Part shown: one piece after another, positions 36,741 through 46,046 of the stretch
Position numbering within the stretch: the first letter of the stretch is position 1
Layout of the letters: the number at the start of each line of letters is the position of its first letter
NCBI RefSeq assembly: GCF_040126055.1
Contig: NZ_CP143541.1
Location: 1,240,001-1,304,000 of the forward strand
DNA length: 64,000 nucleotides
Origin: Pseudalkalibacillus sp. SCS-8
GTDB lineage: Bacteria; Bacillota; Bacilli; Bacillales; Fictibacillaceae
Direction of reading: 5' to 3'
Notes under the pieces: generated by a model
Told to the model about the DNA's origin: nothing
Seen by the model: the letters and a program-made list of their open reading frames with translations, nothing else
Databases searched by the model: none
Position numbers and translations under genes: made by a program

Positions 36741-38129
36741 TCAGCTATTCAAAACACGATCAATTGCACGTTCATGAGCTTCGACTGTCAGTTTGATCGT
36801 TTCTTCATCATGCGCTAACGACATTGAATAGCGGTTGAGAGGTTTCGTGTAGATTCCCTGGTTCAAAAGTTCATAATCCAATTTCTGACGGAGCTGATGG
36901 TTACATTTTTTCAAATCTCGATATCGCTCAACGTCAGATTCTGTGAAGAGAATATTGAAGATGCTCCCTGTTCCCACTGTTTTCATTTGGATTCCCTTAG
37001 CATGATAGCTTTTTTCAAGCTGGTTTCTCAAATCATACGTACGCTCAACGATTTTCTTCATATTGTTTTGGGATTCGAGTACCTTGATTGTCGCAAGTCC
37101 TGCTGCAAGAACAGTAGGGTGACCATTATAGGTTCCACTATGGAAAAGCACATCTGTCTTTTGTGTACTTGATGACCCTGTTGTCAGAATATCGCGGCCT
37201 TTGTTGGAAGCGCTGACCATCATGATATCCTTACGGCCACCGACAGCTCCAACAGGAAAACCGCCGCCCAGCACCTTTCCGAGAGCCGTGAGATCAGGTT
37301 TGATGTCATAGACGGCTTGTGCCCCTCCGAGTGACAATCTGAAACCTGTTTTTACTTCATCAAAAATCAGCAGAATGCCAAGTTCTTCTGTAAGCTTCCG
37401 TAAACCATGGAGGAAGCTTGGGTTTGCTGGGATGAACCCTCCTTGTACAGGTTCAATGATGACCGCACTTAGTTCGTCTTTATGTTCTTTGAGGATTTGA
37501 GCGGTTGCTTCTAAATTGTTGAATGGAAGAATGACGGTATTTTCGACATAGTAATCTGGAATGCCACTTGATTCAGGTACAGCCGATGGATGGTCTTCTG
37601 AACCTGCTTCTTTTTCATCAGGATTGATGCTTAAGAGCACCTGGTCATAGCCTCCATGATAGTGTCCTTCAAATTTAGCCAGTTTCCTTTTACCGGTGAA
37701 GGCCATCGCCATGCGGATCGCCAATTGTGTTGCTTCTAAACCGGAGTTGGTATAACGTACCATGTCAATTCCGGGATAAAGATCGATCAATTTTTCAGCC
37801 ATTTCAATCTCTGTCTTGTGAGGCGTTCCAAAAATCGTCGTGCCCGCTTCAGCCATTTGTTCGTGGACGGCTTCAATGACGTCTGGATGCCCATGCCCCA
37901 GGATGAGAGCTCCGTAACAAAGGAGGTAATCAATGTACTCATTCCCATCTACGTCGTATAAACGGCTTTTAGAGGCCTTTTCCATGAACAGTGGATTGGG
38001 TGGAAAGTATTTGATATTAGCGGTGACACCCCCTGGGATGACCTGACAAGCTTGATCATAGTAGGAGGATGACTGTGTGGTCGATCTTGGTTGTCCCTTG
38101 GCCTTTTGCATTGTCATAATTCTCTTCAC
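36741..38129 (-). CDS. Class III aminotransferase related to glutamate-1-semialdehyde 2,1-aminomutase
   Basis: A PLP enzyme of up to 462 residues. It shows the HemL-like pattern YDQACQVIPGGVTAN, YIDYLLCYGALILGHGHPDV, TNSGLEATQLAIRMA, LIFDEVKTGFR and the PLP lysine segment LTALGKVLGGGFPVGAVGG. The insertion of about 20 residues around EAGSEDHPSAVPES and the isolated position away from haem genes make it unlikely to be the housekeeping HemL; it belongs to the Bacillus GSAM-like aminotransferases of unsettled substrate. The start is unclear: GTG at 38129 is only 2 bases from AAGGAG and the ATG at 38117 is 14 away. Confidence 0.8.
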   Translation of the reverse strand: MKRIMTMQKAKGQPRSTTQSSSYYDQACQVIPGGVTANIKYFPPNPLFMEKASKSRLYDVDGNEYIDYLLCYGALILGHGHPDVIEAVHEQMAEAGTTIFGTPHKTEIEMAEKLIDLYPGIDMVRYTNSGLEATQLAIRMAMAFTGKRKLAKFEGHYHGGYDQVLLSINPDEKEAGSEDHPSAVPESSGIPDYYVENTVILPFNNLEATAQILKEHKDELSAVIIEPVQGGFIPANPSFLHGLRKLTEELGILLIFDEVKTGFRLSLGGAQAVYDIKPDLTALGKVLGGGFPVGAVGGRKDIMMVSASNKGRDILTTGSSSTQKTDVLFHSGTYNGHPTVLAAGLATIKVLESQNNMKKIVERTYDLRNQLEKSYHAKGIQMKTVGTGSIFNILFTESDVERYRDLKKCNHQLRQKLDYELLNQGIYTKPLNRYSMSLAHDEETIKLTVEAHERAIDRVLNS

Positions 38130-38407
38130 TACTCCTTAAATGATAGTCTTTGAGGATAATGTTCGTGAATATAGGGTCAAAACTGGTGAGGTGTTATTGG
38201 AATTCCTCATTTCCAAATTCATAAAACAAGGAATTTGCAACTTTTTATCGAAGATTAGCAAAACAATTGATTATTTATCGGTTACAATGGTGTGAAGCAG
38301 ATAATTTTTTACTATTTTATTATTGGAAAAATATGATATGCACCTCATTTTCTGGTAGGATGAAAGAGATGTGCCTATGATAGGATCGTTGGAATGGAGG
38401 AAGAAGA

Positions 38408-39082
38408 TTGGAACATCACGTACATGTTTGGAGAGGCTTATTCAAGCCGGAGGACACTTTACATAATTTAAGAGAATCCCAGTCTATCCATGGGTATCGA
38501 TTAAGATTGTTAATCTTGTTATTCTGCAGTTCAATCATTTTTGGACTTGTTTTCTATATTTGTGCTGCTGAATGGCTTCAGATGCCGGAAGTGGTAAAGC
38601 TGAAGCTGACCGCTGAACAGGAATTTTCTGCTGCCATTTTAATCGGTATTGGTGGCGCAATCGTTGGATTGATTATCCCTTTTTTGATCATTGGCTCTAT
38701 GACTCTTTCTTTTTGGGGATTTTTCCGTGATATCGGATACAGGAAACTATTCATCCTACATACGTATTTGTTTGTCATCATTCTGGTTGCTATCGCTGCT
38801 CATATTCCATATATGTGGGCTTTCGGCTCTACTGAAATCCTTTCCCCATTTGGAATCGGACCTTGGGTGAAAGCAGTGACCAATAATGTGTTTTTGACCA
38901 CGCTTGCAGGATGGATCACCCTCTTCTCCTTATGGCATTTATATACGACAGTCAAGCTTCTCATGGAGACATCGTTGAAGCCGAAGAGGTATATCTATAC
39001 CGTAGCAATCGGTTTGCACGTTACGTTCATCCTCATCCTTGCCGTGATCAACATGATGTATCATCTTCAGTTGAATGGGTAG
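38408..39082 (+). CDS. Yip1-domain membrane protein (YknW-like)
   Basis: A 224-residue protein with an N-terminal cytosolic segment (GLFKPEDTLHNLRE) and five predicted helices, as in the YIP1 family. In B. subtilis, YknW is a Yip1 protein that assembles with the adaptor YknX and the ABC transporter YknYZ against the toxin SdpC. Here the next gene encodes a YknX-like adaptor, which supports the comparison. The start is TTG at 38408, 6-7 bases after GGAGGAAG. The end is separated from the next start by 16 bases. Confidence 0.68.
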   Translation: MEHHVHVWRGLFKPEDTLHNLRESQSIHGYRLRLLILLFCSSIIFGLVFYICAAEWLQMPEVVKLKLTAEQEFSAAILIGIGGAIVGLIIPFLIIGSMTLSFWGFFRDIGYRKLFILHTYLFVIILVAIAAHIPYMWAFGSTEILSPFGIGPWVKAVTNNVFLTTLAGWITLFSLWHLYTTVKLLMETSLKPKRYIYTVAIGLHVTFILILAVINMMYHLQLNG

Positions 39083-39098
39083 AAACGGAGGTTTTCTA

Positions 39099-40559
39099 GT
39101 GAATCGATATATCAAGAGAGCATTGATCGTGCTTCCGATTGTGCTTTTCGTTATTGTGAATACGTATCTTTTCGTGTTGAATAAATCATTGTTTGCAAGT
39201 GAAAAACCATATGACGCTTATCAAATCGATACTCATGATATGAGGGATACAATCGAAATGACTGGCATCATCATGCCTGAAGAGAAGGAAGAATTCTTTT
39301 ATGATGAAAGCTATGGCGCGTTAAAGGAAATCCTTGTAGAGGAAGGAGAGGAGGTTTCGGCTGAAGACGAAATCCTCGCCTACCATACGGAGAATTTAGA
39401 AGCTCGGATAACGGCTCTAGAAAACGAGGTAGAGGTGCTCGAAACGGAAAAAGACTACCACGAGGATCGAGAAACTTTGATCAGCAACCAGATTTTACAA
39501 GAAGAAAGTAAAGAGGACGATGAAAAGAACGAGACAACCATTTTCCTACTCGAGCAAGAGGAAGCGGAGGCTGCTTACCAGGCTGATCGAATTGACACGA
39601 TCATTTCGAACAAAGAAAGTGAAATCACTCAGTTGGAGACGCAATCAGAAGAAGTTACCATTAAAAGCTCGATCTCAGGTAAAGTCCAGGAAGTAACCAC
39701 GCAAAGAGGTGCAAATAAGGCTCCCCTTGTCGTTGTCGTGAATGATGACGATCTCTTTGTACAAGCTTTTCTTTCAGAGAAGGAAGCCCTTTTCGTTAAT
39801 GAAGGGGATGAGGTGAAATTACAATCCGTCAAAGGTGAAGAGTGGGATGGCTTGATTACATCTGTCCAACCAGCACCTGAACATGAAAAGGAAGGCATGT
39901 TCAAGATAGAAATTGAATTTGTAGAGGATGACACAACCGAATTCCAAATCGGGCATACACTGAATGTTACTGTTAAGCCAGTCGTTGTTGAAGATGCAAT
40001 CGCTGTAAAGCCTGAGAATATTCTTTATGAAGATGGTCATGAGTATGTTTTTGTCGTAGAGAATGATTATGTTGATAAACGAAAAGTCCAACTTGGCTTC
40101 AAGAATGATGAACTTGTCCAAGTCACGAAAGGCTTGAAAGCCGGGGAACATATATTAATGGAACCGAACCGCCTTTTAGTCGATAATATGGAAATTGAAG
40201 TGAAAGTTATTCCATTGAAAAAGGTCATAAAAACAAGCGTGGAGACGGAAACGGATTCAACCGAAACAGGAACATCGAATACCGATTCTTCCAGCACAGA
40301 GGATCAGGAGGAGTCTGAAGACACTGACAACGATTCTTCTGATACTGAGGAACAAAACGATGAGACGGAAGACACTGATTCTGAGTCAAACACAGATTCT
40401 CAGAATGATGGATCGGATAATACAAATACAGATACATCAGACACAGAAGAGCAGGATGATGGAAAGAAAAGTCGCTACAATAGTGACAAAAAGGATCGAC
40501 AAAATATTCTTGACCCTCCTGCTGAAGAGAGGGATGAGGATAGCGGTCCGAAAGGATGA
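39099..40559 (+). CDS. HlyD/MFP-family efflux adaptor (YknX-like) with an acidic C-terminal tail
   Basis: A 486-residue membrane-fusion protein. One N-terminal helix (ALIVLPIVLFVIVNTYLFVL) anchors it. A lipoyl half (GALKEILVEEGEEVSAEDEIL), a coiled-coil hairpin of glutamate-rich heptads (about 110-195), the second lipoyl half (IKSSISGKVQEVTTQRGANK) and beta-barrel segments follow. The last ~100 residues are almost only Asp, Glu, Ser, Thr and Asn, a disordered acidic tail that is not usual for the family. The start is GTG at 39099 behind CGGAGG. The ATPase and permease genes (YknYZ or MacB type) are absent. Confidence 0.78.
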   Translation: MNRYIKRALIVLPIVLFVIVNTYLFVLNKSLFASEKPYDAYQIDTHDMRDTIEMTGIIMPEEKEEFFYDESYGALKEILVEEGEEVSAEDEILAYHTENLEARITALENEVEVLETEKDYHEDRETLISNQILQEESKEDDEKNETTIFLLEQEEAEAAYQADRIDTIISNKESEITQLETQSEEVTIKSSISGKVQEVTTQRGANKAPLVVVVNDDDLFVQAFLSEKEALFVNEGDEVKLQSVKGEEWDGLITSVQPAPEHEKEGMFKIEIEFVEDDTTEFQIGHTLNVTVKPVVVEDAIAVKPENILYEDGHEYVFVVENDYVDKRKVQLGFKNDELVQVTKGLKAGEHILMEPNRLLVDNMEIEVKVIPLKKVIKTSVETETDSTETGTSNTDSSSTEDQEESEDTDNDSSDTEEQNDETEDTDSESNTDSQNDGSDNTNTDTSDTEEQDDGKKSRYNSDKKDRQNILDPPAEERDEDSGPKG

Positions 40560-40576
40560 ATGTCTTTAACGCATAC

Positions 40577-40610
40577 AAAAAGGGTGATCGAACATCGATC
40601 ACCCTTTTTA
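40577..40610. terminator. Bidirectional terminator
   Basis: AAAAAGGGTGATCG (40577-40590) and CGATCACCCTTTTT (40596-40609) are perfect inverted repeats, shared by the adaptor gene (+) and hemolysin III gene (-), whose stop lies 11 bases away. Confidence 0.92.
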
Positions 40611-40620
40611 CGTGTATTCC

Positions 40621-41274
40621 TTAAGCGACTGAAATCGGTAAAACGTACAACAGAATGGCAAAGAAGTGAGTCGCTGTCCCCGCAAGTACGAATACATGCC
40701 AAACAGCATGATGATACGGGAAAGCACGCCACACGTAAAAGATCGTTCCAACCGTATAGAGGATGCCTCCTAGGATGAACAGCATGCTCCCATCTGTAGG
40801 AAGAGCGGTCATAAGAGGCTTCCAAGCAAATACGGCAAGCCACCCCATGATGATATAGATGATGGTTGAAAGGAAAAGGAATCGCTTCACAAAGAAGGCT
40901 TTGAAAAAGATCCCGACAAGAGCGATCCCCCAGACGATTCCGAACAACGTCCAGCCTAAGGCTCCCTTAACGACAATGAAAAGGAAAGGTGTATACGTTC
41001 CCGCAATGAATACATAAATCGCTGCATGGTCAAAGATTTCAAACAAATCCTTCAATTTTCCCTCAGGAAAACTATGGACCAGTGTGGAAGCTGTATAAAG
41101 CAATAGCATGGACGCGCCATAAATTGAGAAGCTGACGACATGCCATACTGAACCATCCATCGCAGCCATGACCACCAATAAAACAAGGGCTACAACACTG
41201 AAAACCGCACCGATCCCATGTGTAATCGCGTTGACGATTTCTTCCTTACGTGTATACGTGTGTGTATTTGCCAT
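40621..41274 (-). CDS. Hemolysin III family membrane protein (PAQR-like)
   Basis: A 217-residue protein with seven predicted helices and the hemolysin III / PAQR signature: EEIVNAITHGIGAVFSV at the start, the TASTLVHSFP and FDHAAIYVFIAGTYTPFLF segments, and HHAVWHVFVLAGTATHFFAI at the end; the conserved Ser, Asp and His residues form a zinc site in this superfamily. The role in Bacillus (YplQ) is not settled. ATG follows GAAGGAGG. The radical SAM gene ends 15 bases before it on the same strand, so the two are likely co-transcribed. Confidence 0.88.
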   Translation of the reverse strand: MANTHTYTRKEEIVNAITHGIGAVFSVVALVLLVVMAAMDGSVWHVVSFSIYGASMLLLYTASTLVHSFPEGKLKDLFEIFDHAAIYVFIAGTYTPFLFIVVKGALGWTLFGIVWGIALVGIFFKAFFVKRFLFLSTIIYIIMGWLAVFAWKPLMTALPTDGSMLFILGGILYTVGTIFYVWRAFPYHHAVWHVFVLAGTATHFFAILLYVLPISVA

Positions 41275-41289
41275 CTTTATCCTCCTTCA

Positions 41290-43059
41290 TCAAACAACGG
41301 CATTTGAACGAATTTGCTCATCACTGATCGTATAGGCGCTCGCCGATTGCTGCTTAGGGTCAAAGTAAACGATCAGCAATGTATCGGACTCTATAAGGTC
41401 TCCTTCATTCATGAGTGTTTCCAAATCAAATGGAAGTCTCTCAATCATAACATGCTTGTGTAGTTCCTTCTCCCCGAGACCAAGACTAGCAAAGGAATCT
41501 GAAACCTGCTCAGGGTGCTCTGCCAGGTATCGCAGGTAGGAGGACTGGGTCTGTTTATCCATCGTGAAGTCCCACCATGGTTTTCGTGGTTTATGTTTCT
41601 GCCTGATGAAGTAGTCATACTGCATCAACCCTTCGATGACTGTCAGATTGTCAACGCCATGATCAGACAAGAAGGAATGGAGACGCTTGAACAGATCCTC
41701 AAGTTGATGACCGATTCTCGACCATCCCCGTTTTTCCCAGTAATCTCCGAAAGCCTGGAAGAAGTCGAAAGCAGAAGGGAAGACATGATCAATCAAATAA
41801 CTCACGGTTGTATCCATCCTGTGGTCATTCCAGAACTTTTCTAAGACATCTTCAACGCGCTTGATTTTGATGATTTCGTCAAAACTCAGGACGTTGTTCC
41901 CGAGGATTTCATATGGGGCTTTATCCATATAGACGTAGTCATGCTGCTCTGCTCGTAATCGTAAGCCTGTTCCTCGTAACATCTTCAAGAAACCAAGCTG
42001 GACCTCTTCAATCCGAAAAGCGAACACATCATTGAAGGTCTTGCGGAACGAATCGTAGTTTTCTTCAGGTAATCCTGCAATCAGATCCAGGTGCTGAACG
42101 ATTTTTCCGCCATCCCGCACAGTTGTGACCGTTCTTGTCAGTTTTTCAAAGTTCTGTCGGCGCTCCACGAGTTCGTTTGTTGCATCATTCGTCGATTGAA
42201 CCCCGATTTCAAAACGGAATAAACCTGGAGGTGCGTGTTCATTGAGATAGTCGATGACCTCAGGGCGCATGATATCCGCTGTGATTTCAAATTGGAAGAC
42301 GGTTCCTTCAAGGTGTTCGTTGATCAAAAACTCGAACATTTCAAGAGCGTAATCTCTTCGGATATTGAAGGTCCGATCGACGAATTTGATTGTCCTGGCA
42401 CCATTCTTCATCAGAAAACGAATCTCTTCTTTCATCATTTCGATATCGAAGTAACGGACACCCACCTCGATGGAAGATAGACAAAAGGCACAAGAATAGG
42501 GACATCCTCTACTCGTTTCGATATAGGTGACCCTTTTCGAAAGTTGAGCGAGGTCTTCCTCAAACCGGAAAGGAGAGGGAACCTTTTTCAAATCGAGCTT
42601 TGGCCGTGGTGCTGTTCGGTGAGGCTTTCCATCTTTCATGAAAGCGACACCTGGCACATTGTCAACCTCATCTCCTGATTCGATGGCACGAAGGAGATCC
42701 TTGAATGTTTCCTCCCCTTCTCCGACAACGATATAATCCACATGCTGAAGGCGTTCGATCCAGTGAGGGACGTCATAGGAGACTTCTGGTCCACCTAGAA
42801 CAATTTTAATGTCTGGTTTTATTTTTCGTAGCATTTCAATGATCGGAATCGTTTCTTCGATATTCCAAATGTAACAGCTGAAGCCGATGACATCCGGATC
42901 TCGGGAATACAGATCGCTCACGATGTTCATGATCGGATCTTTGATGGTATACTCGGCCATCTGCACATCATATTCAGGGGCACAGTAGCTTTTCAAATAG
43001 CGAAGCGCAAGTGATGTGTGTATATATTTTGCGTTCAGCGTACTTACGACAACATTCAT
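41290..43059 (-). CDS. B12-binding-domain radical SAM protein (DUF4080 type)
   Basis: A 589-residue protein with an N-terminal cobalamin-binding-like Rossmann domain (about 1-140; IGFSCYIWNIEETIPI, IVLGGPEVSYD, YIVVGEGEETF), a radical SAM barrel with the cluster motif SRGCPYSCAFCLSS near 190, and a C-terminal DUF4080 region (from about 370). The DxHxxG histidine motif for base-off cobalamin is not seen, as in many relatives. The substrate is unknown. ATG follows TTGGAGTG. Its partner gene downstream is hemolysin III. Confidence 0.85.
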   Translation of the reverse strand: MNVVVSTLNAKYIHTSLALRYLKSYCAPEYDVQMAEYTIKDPIMNIVSDLYSRDPDVIGFSCYIWNIEETIPIIEMLRKIKPDIKIVLGGPEVSYDVPHWIERLQHVDYIVVGEGEETFKDLLRAIESGDEVDNVPGVAFMKDGKPHRTAPRPKLDLKKVPSPFRFEEDLAQLSKRVTYIETSRGCPYSCAFCLSSIEVGVRYFDIEMMKEEIRFLMKNGARTIKFVDRTFNIRRDYALEMFEFLINEHLEGTVFQFEITADIMRPEVIDYLNEHAPPGLFRFEIGVQSTNDATNELVERRQNFEKLTRTVTTVRDGGKIVQHLDLIAGLPEENYDSFRKTFNDVFAFRIEEVQLGFLKMLRGTGLRLRAEQHDYVYMDKAPYEILGNNVLSFDEIIKIKRVEDVLEKFWNDHRMDTTVSYLIDHVFPSAFDFFQAFGDYWEKRGWSRIGHQLEDLFKRLHSFLSDHGVDNLTVIEGLMQYDYFIRQKHKPRKPWWDFTMDKQTQSSYLRYLAEHPEQVSDSFASLGLGEKELHKHVMIERLPFDLETLMNEGDLIESDTLLIVYFDPKQQSASAYTISDEQIRSNAVV

Positions 43060-43254
43060 TCATTTCACTCCAAAGCTTGTTATTAACACCTTATTCTACC
43101 ACATATCCGTTGGAATCTTTACATGTATTACTGGAAAAGAGGAGATTTTACTACCGGGTGGAAGTATATACATGGTAGTCGAGCGTAATGTTTTACAAAA
43201 TATAAGCAATCTCTCATCATGATAGTATGATTTGACCATAAGGAGGATTTTGAA

Positions 43255-43539
43255 GTGGAACGTTTATCTGAAAAGCAGATTGAACAACAGTTAGAAGCAT
43301 TAGAAGGATGGTCTTTGGAGGACGAAAAATGGATCGTGAAGAAATACCGATTCAAGCAGTATTTGGACGGAATCGACTTCGTCAAAAGCATTGCGGACCG
43401 ATCTGAAGAAGTCCAGCATCACCCGCTTATTTCAATCGACTATAAACTCATCACTGTAAAATTGAGTTCCTGGAAGGCAAAAGGTTTGACTGACCTCGAT
43501 TTTCAATTAGCAGCAGATTATGATCGGCTTTATCGATAG
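43255..43539 (+). CDS. phhB: 4a-hydroxytetrahydrobiopterin dehydratase
   Basis: A 94-residue pterin-4a-carbinolamine dehydratase, dehydrating the 4a-hydroxy-pterin produced by aromatic amino acid hydroxylases. Conserved features are [21 protein letters not shown], the active-site [13 protein letters not shown] (two His) and [16 protein letters not shown] start behind AGGAGG. No phenylalanine hydroxylase gene is visible here; the protein may also serve in pterin salvage. It opens an apparent operon with a FAH-family enzyme and a semialdehyde dehydrogenase. Confidence 0.92.
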   Translation: MERLSEKQIEQQLEALEGWSLEDEKWIVKKYRFKQYLDGIDFVKSIADRSEEVQHHPLISIDYKLITVKLSSWKAKGLTDLDFQLAADYDRLYR

Positions 43540-43548
43540 GTGATACAT

Positions 43549-44454
43549 ATGAAATTTTTAACGGCGGTATATAGAAATGAGACGATGATTGGCTTGTTGA
43601 GAGAGGACGAGCAAGTGGTGAATCTCACTGGGGCCGCTTCTGAACTCGGCATACCATTTCCTGTTACTTTATTGGAAGGGATTCAGCAAGGGGAGAACTT
43701 CCTTGAGCAGACCCGACAGCTGGTCGAACAGTTGAATAATCAGGACTTGCAAAATAATTTTACATTGTCTGTACATGACATCGATTTCCTTGCGCCGATC
43801 CCTCGACCAACCAAGAACATCTTCTGCGTTGGGAAAAACTATCGGGAACATGCGCTTGAGCTTGGTGATGAAAGCGACATCCCTGAGGTTCCGATGATTT
43901 TCTCAAAAGCACCAACATCGGTCATCGGGACGAATGAGACGATTCGTATCCCGACAGAGGTGACAACTGAAATCGATTACGAAGGTGAACTTGCTGTTGT
44001 CATCGGTAAGACCGGAAAGCGAATCAAGAAAGAAAGCGCTTATGATCATGTATTCGGATATACATTGATTAATGATATAACAGCCAGGGATTTACAGAGT
44101 AGACATAAGCAATTCCTGATTGGAAAGAGTCTGGATACCAGTTGTCCGATGGGTCCTGTCATCGTTCATAAATCGGCGATCCAGGATCCGCAAAAACTCT
44201 CGATAACGACTCATGTGAATGGTGAACGACGCCAGCAATCCTCTACGGAAATGATGATTTTCTCAATCGCTGATCTAATTGAGGATTTGTCAAAAGTGAT
44301 GACACTCGAAGCGGGTGACATCATTGCAACCGGGACCCCAGCAGGCGTGGGGAAAGGATTTAAACCGCCGAAGTACTTGAAGGCAGGAGATGTCGTTTCG
44401 GTAGAGGTGGAGTCGATCGGAATCCTGAAAAACCCTGTTCAGAATGAGGTTTAA
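43549..44454 (+). CDS. Fumarylacetoacetate hydrolase family protein
   Basis: A 301-residue FAH-superfamily hydrolase or decarboxylase. The catalytic domain starts near residue 75: LAPIPRPTKNIFCVGKNYREH, metal-binding ITTEIDYEGELAVVIGK-type segment, GYTLINDITARDLQ, the KSLDTSCPMGP loop and ATGTPAGVGKGFKPP near the end. Substrates in the family include fumarylpyruvate, acylpyruvates, oxaloacetate and 2-oxo-hept-4-ene-dioates. The ATG at 43549 overlaps nothing and has AGGTGAT upstream; GTG at 43540 is an alternative. It is longer by its N-terminal domain than the copy at 3033. Confidence 0.85.
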   Translation: MKFLTAVYRNETMIGLLREDEQVVNLTGAASELGIPFPVTLLEGIQQGENFLEQTRQLVEQLNNQDLQNNFTLSVHDIDFLAPIPRPTKNIFCVGKNYREHALELGDESDIPEVPMIFSKAPTSVIGTNETIRIPTEVTTEIDYEGELAVVIGKTGKRIKKESAYDHVFGYTLINDITARDLQSRHKQFLIGKSLDTSCPMGPVIVHKSAIQDPQKLSITTHVNGERRQQSSTEMMIFSIADLIEDLSKVMTLEAGDIIATGTPAGVGKGFKPPKYLKAGDVVSVEVESIGILKNPVQNEV

Positions 44455-44556
44455 TTGTCCCTTCCCACAGGAATTGTTTAGTGATGATGCTTTGGAAAGA
44501 TGATCTACCAATAGACATTGCACACATACTATCAAATGTAAATGGAGGCGTTACGA

Positions 44557-45993
44557 ATGGAAAAAGGGATTTTCATTAATAACGAATGGTCTGATCATGG
44601 TCTTGAAAAGGTCGAAGTTTTGGACCCGGCTACTGGTGAAGTCGTCGGGACAGTTCCGAAGGGCGGGAAGAAGGAGACAAGGAAAGCGATTGAAGCAGCA
44701 CACGATGCATTTCCTTCCTGGTCAGCTCTAAATGCTTATGAGCGTTCAGCATATCTTGAAAAGCTCTATGACTTGATGATGGAAAATGAGGACGAGCTTG
44801 CACGGCTGATGACCTCCGAAATGGGGAAACCGCTCAAGGAATCCAAGGGCGAGGTCCAATATGCTGCCTCCTTCGTAAAATGGTATGCGGAAGAAGGAAA
44901 GAGGGTATATGGTCGAACGATTCCTGCATCGAAAGACAATAAACGGATGCAAGTGATTAAACAGCCTGTTGGGGTCGTTGGAGCGATTACGCCTTGGAAC
45001 TTCCCAGCTGCGATGATCACGAGGAAAATGGCGCCGGCTCTTGCTGCAGGGTGTACGTTCGTCGTCAAGCCGCCGAATGAAACGCCATTGACGGCTGTCA
45101 GACTGGTGGAGCTCTGTGAAGAAGCAGGTTTCCCGAAGGGTGTCGTGAACCTTGTTTCTGGTAAGTCCTCGGAAATTGGTGAGGAGTTGTTATCCAATCC
45201 GAAAGTGCGGAAAATCACATTCACCGGCTCGACTGAAGTCGGAAAGGTATTGATGAAACAAGCATCCGAGCAGGTGAAGAACCTATCTCTCGAGCTTGGC
45301 GGGCACGCACCGATCGTCGTCCTTGATGATGCAGATGTTCCGTACGCAGCCCAGCAGACGGTCGCTTCAAAATTCAGAAATGGCGGGCAAACGTGTATCT
45401 GTGGAAATCGCATCTATGTTCAGGAAAGCATCTATGACGAATTCATCAAGCATGTCGTTGCTGAAACCGAAAAACTGAAGGTTGGTAACGGTTTTGAAGA
45501 AGGTACGGATATCGGGCCGATGATTAATAAGGAAGCGTATGAAAAAGTCGGTAAGCATGTGGATAATGCCGTCAAGCAAGGTGCTAAACTCGCTACCGGT
45601 GGAAAAGGGAAGGAAGCTGAAAACGGTACGTACTTCTATGAGCCGACCGTGATCATTGATGTTGAACCGAGCATGCTGATCATGAACGAAGAGACGTTTG
45701 GACCAGTTGCACCGATCCAAAAAGTGAAAACGGATGAAGAAGCTGTCAAATATGCCAACATGACGCCTTTCGGGCTCGCAGCCTATGTGTTCAGTGAAAA
45801 CTACAGCCGTGGAATGAAAGTAGTCGAAGCATTGGACTATGGGATCGTCGGTTGGAATGACGGTCTTCCATCAGCAGCCCAAGCGCCATTCGGCGGAATG
45901 AAACAGAGCGGACTCGGACGAGAAGGCGGCATTGAAGGAATCGAAGCCTACCTCGAAACGAAATACATCTCGATTGGCATGAGAGAAGAATAA
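44557..45993 (+). CDS. gabD: NAD(P)-dependent succinate-semialdehyde dehydrogenase
   Basis: A 478-residue aldehyde dehydrogenase of the GabD group: ITPWNFPAAMITRKMAPALA, VKPPNETPLTA, FTGSTEVGKVLM, the base Glu in LELGGHAPIV, the nucleophile Cys in NGGQTCICGNRI (with the neighbouring Cys typical of redox-regulated SSADH), ETFGPVAPI and GREGGIEGIEAYLETKY. It converts succinate semialdehyde to succinate, though related aldehydes are possible. The ATG at 44557 lies behind GGAGG; the longer frame from 44542 covers the ribosome site. Gap to the FAH-family gene is 102 bases. No gabT partner is next to it. Confidence 0.85.
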   Translation: MEKGIFINNEWSDHGLEKVEVLDPATGEVVGTVPKGGKKETRKAIEAAHDAFPSWSALNAYERSAYLEKLYDLMMENEDELARLMTSEMGKPLKESKGEVQYAASFVKWYAEEGKRVYGRTIPASKDNKRMQVIKQPVGVVGAITPWNFPAAMITRKMAPALAAGCTFVVKPPNETPLTAVRLVELCEEAGFPKGVVNLVSGKSSEIGEELLSNPKVRKITFTGSTEVGKVLMKQASEQVKNLSLELGGHAPIVVLDDADVPYAAQQTVASKFRNGGQTCICGNRIYVQESIYDEFIKHVVAETEKLKVGNGFEEGTDIGPMINKEAYEKVGKHVDNAVKQGAKLATGGKGKEAENGTYFYEPTVIIDVEPSMLIMNEETFGPVAPIQKVKTDEEAVKYANMTPFGLAAYVFSENYSRGMKVVEALDYGIVGWNDGLPSAAQAPFGGMKQSGLGREGGIEGIEAYLETKYISIGMREE

Positions 45994-46003
45994 TACTGAA
46001 TTG

Positions 46004-46033
46004 AAGGATCGCCCCCTGGAGGCGGTCCTTTTT
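46004..46033 (+). terminator. Rho-independent terminator of the phhB-FAH-gabD unit
   Basis: AAGGATCGCC pairs with GGCGGTCCTT (one T-G pair), followed by T residues. Confidence 0.88.
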
Positions 46034-46046
46034 CAATATAATGAGA

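Noticed and set aside
36741..38129. Housekeeping hemL
   Set aside because: No haem genes nearby and a family-atypical insertion; more likely a paralogue.
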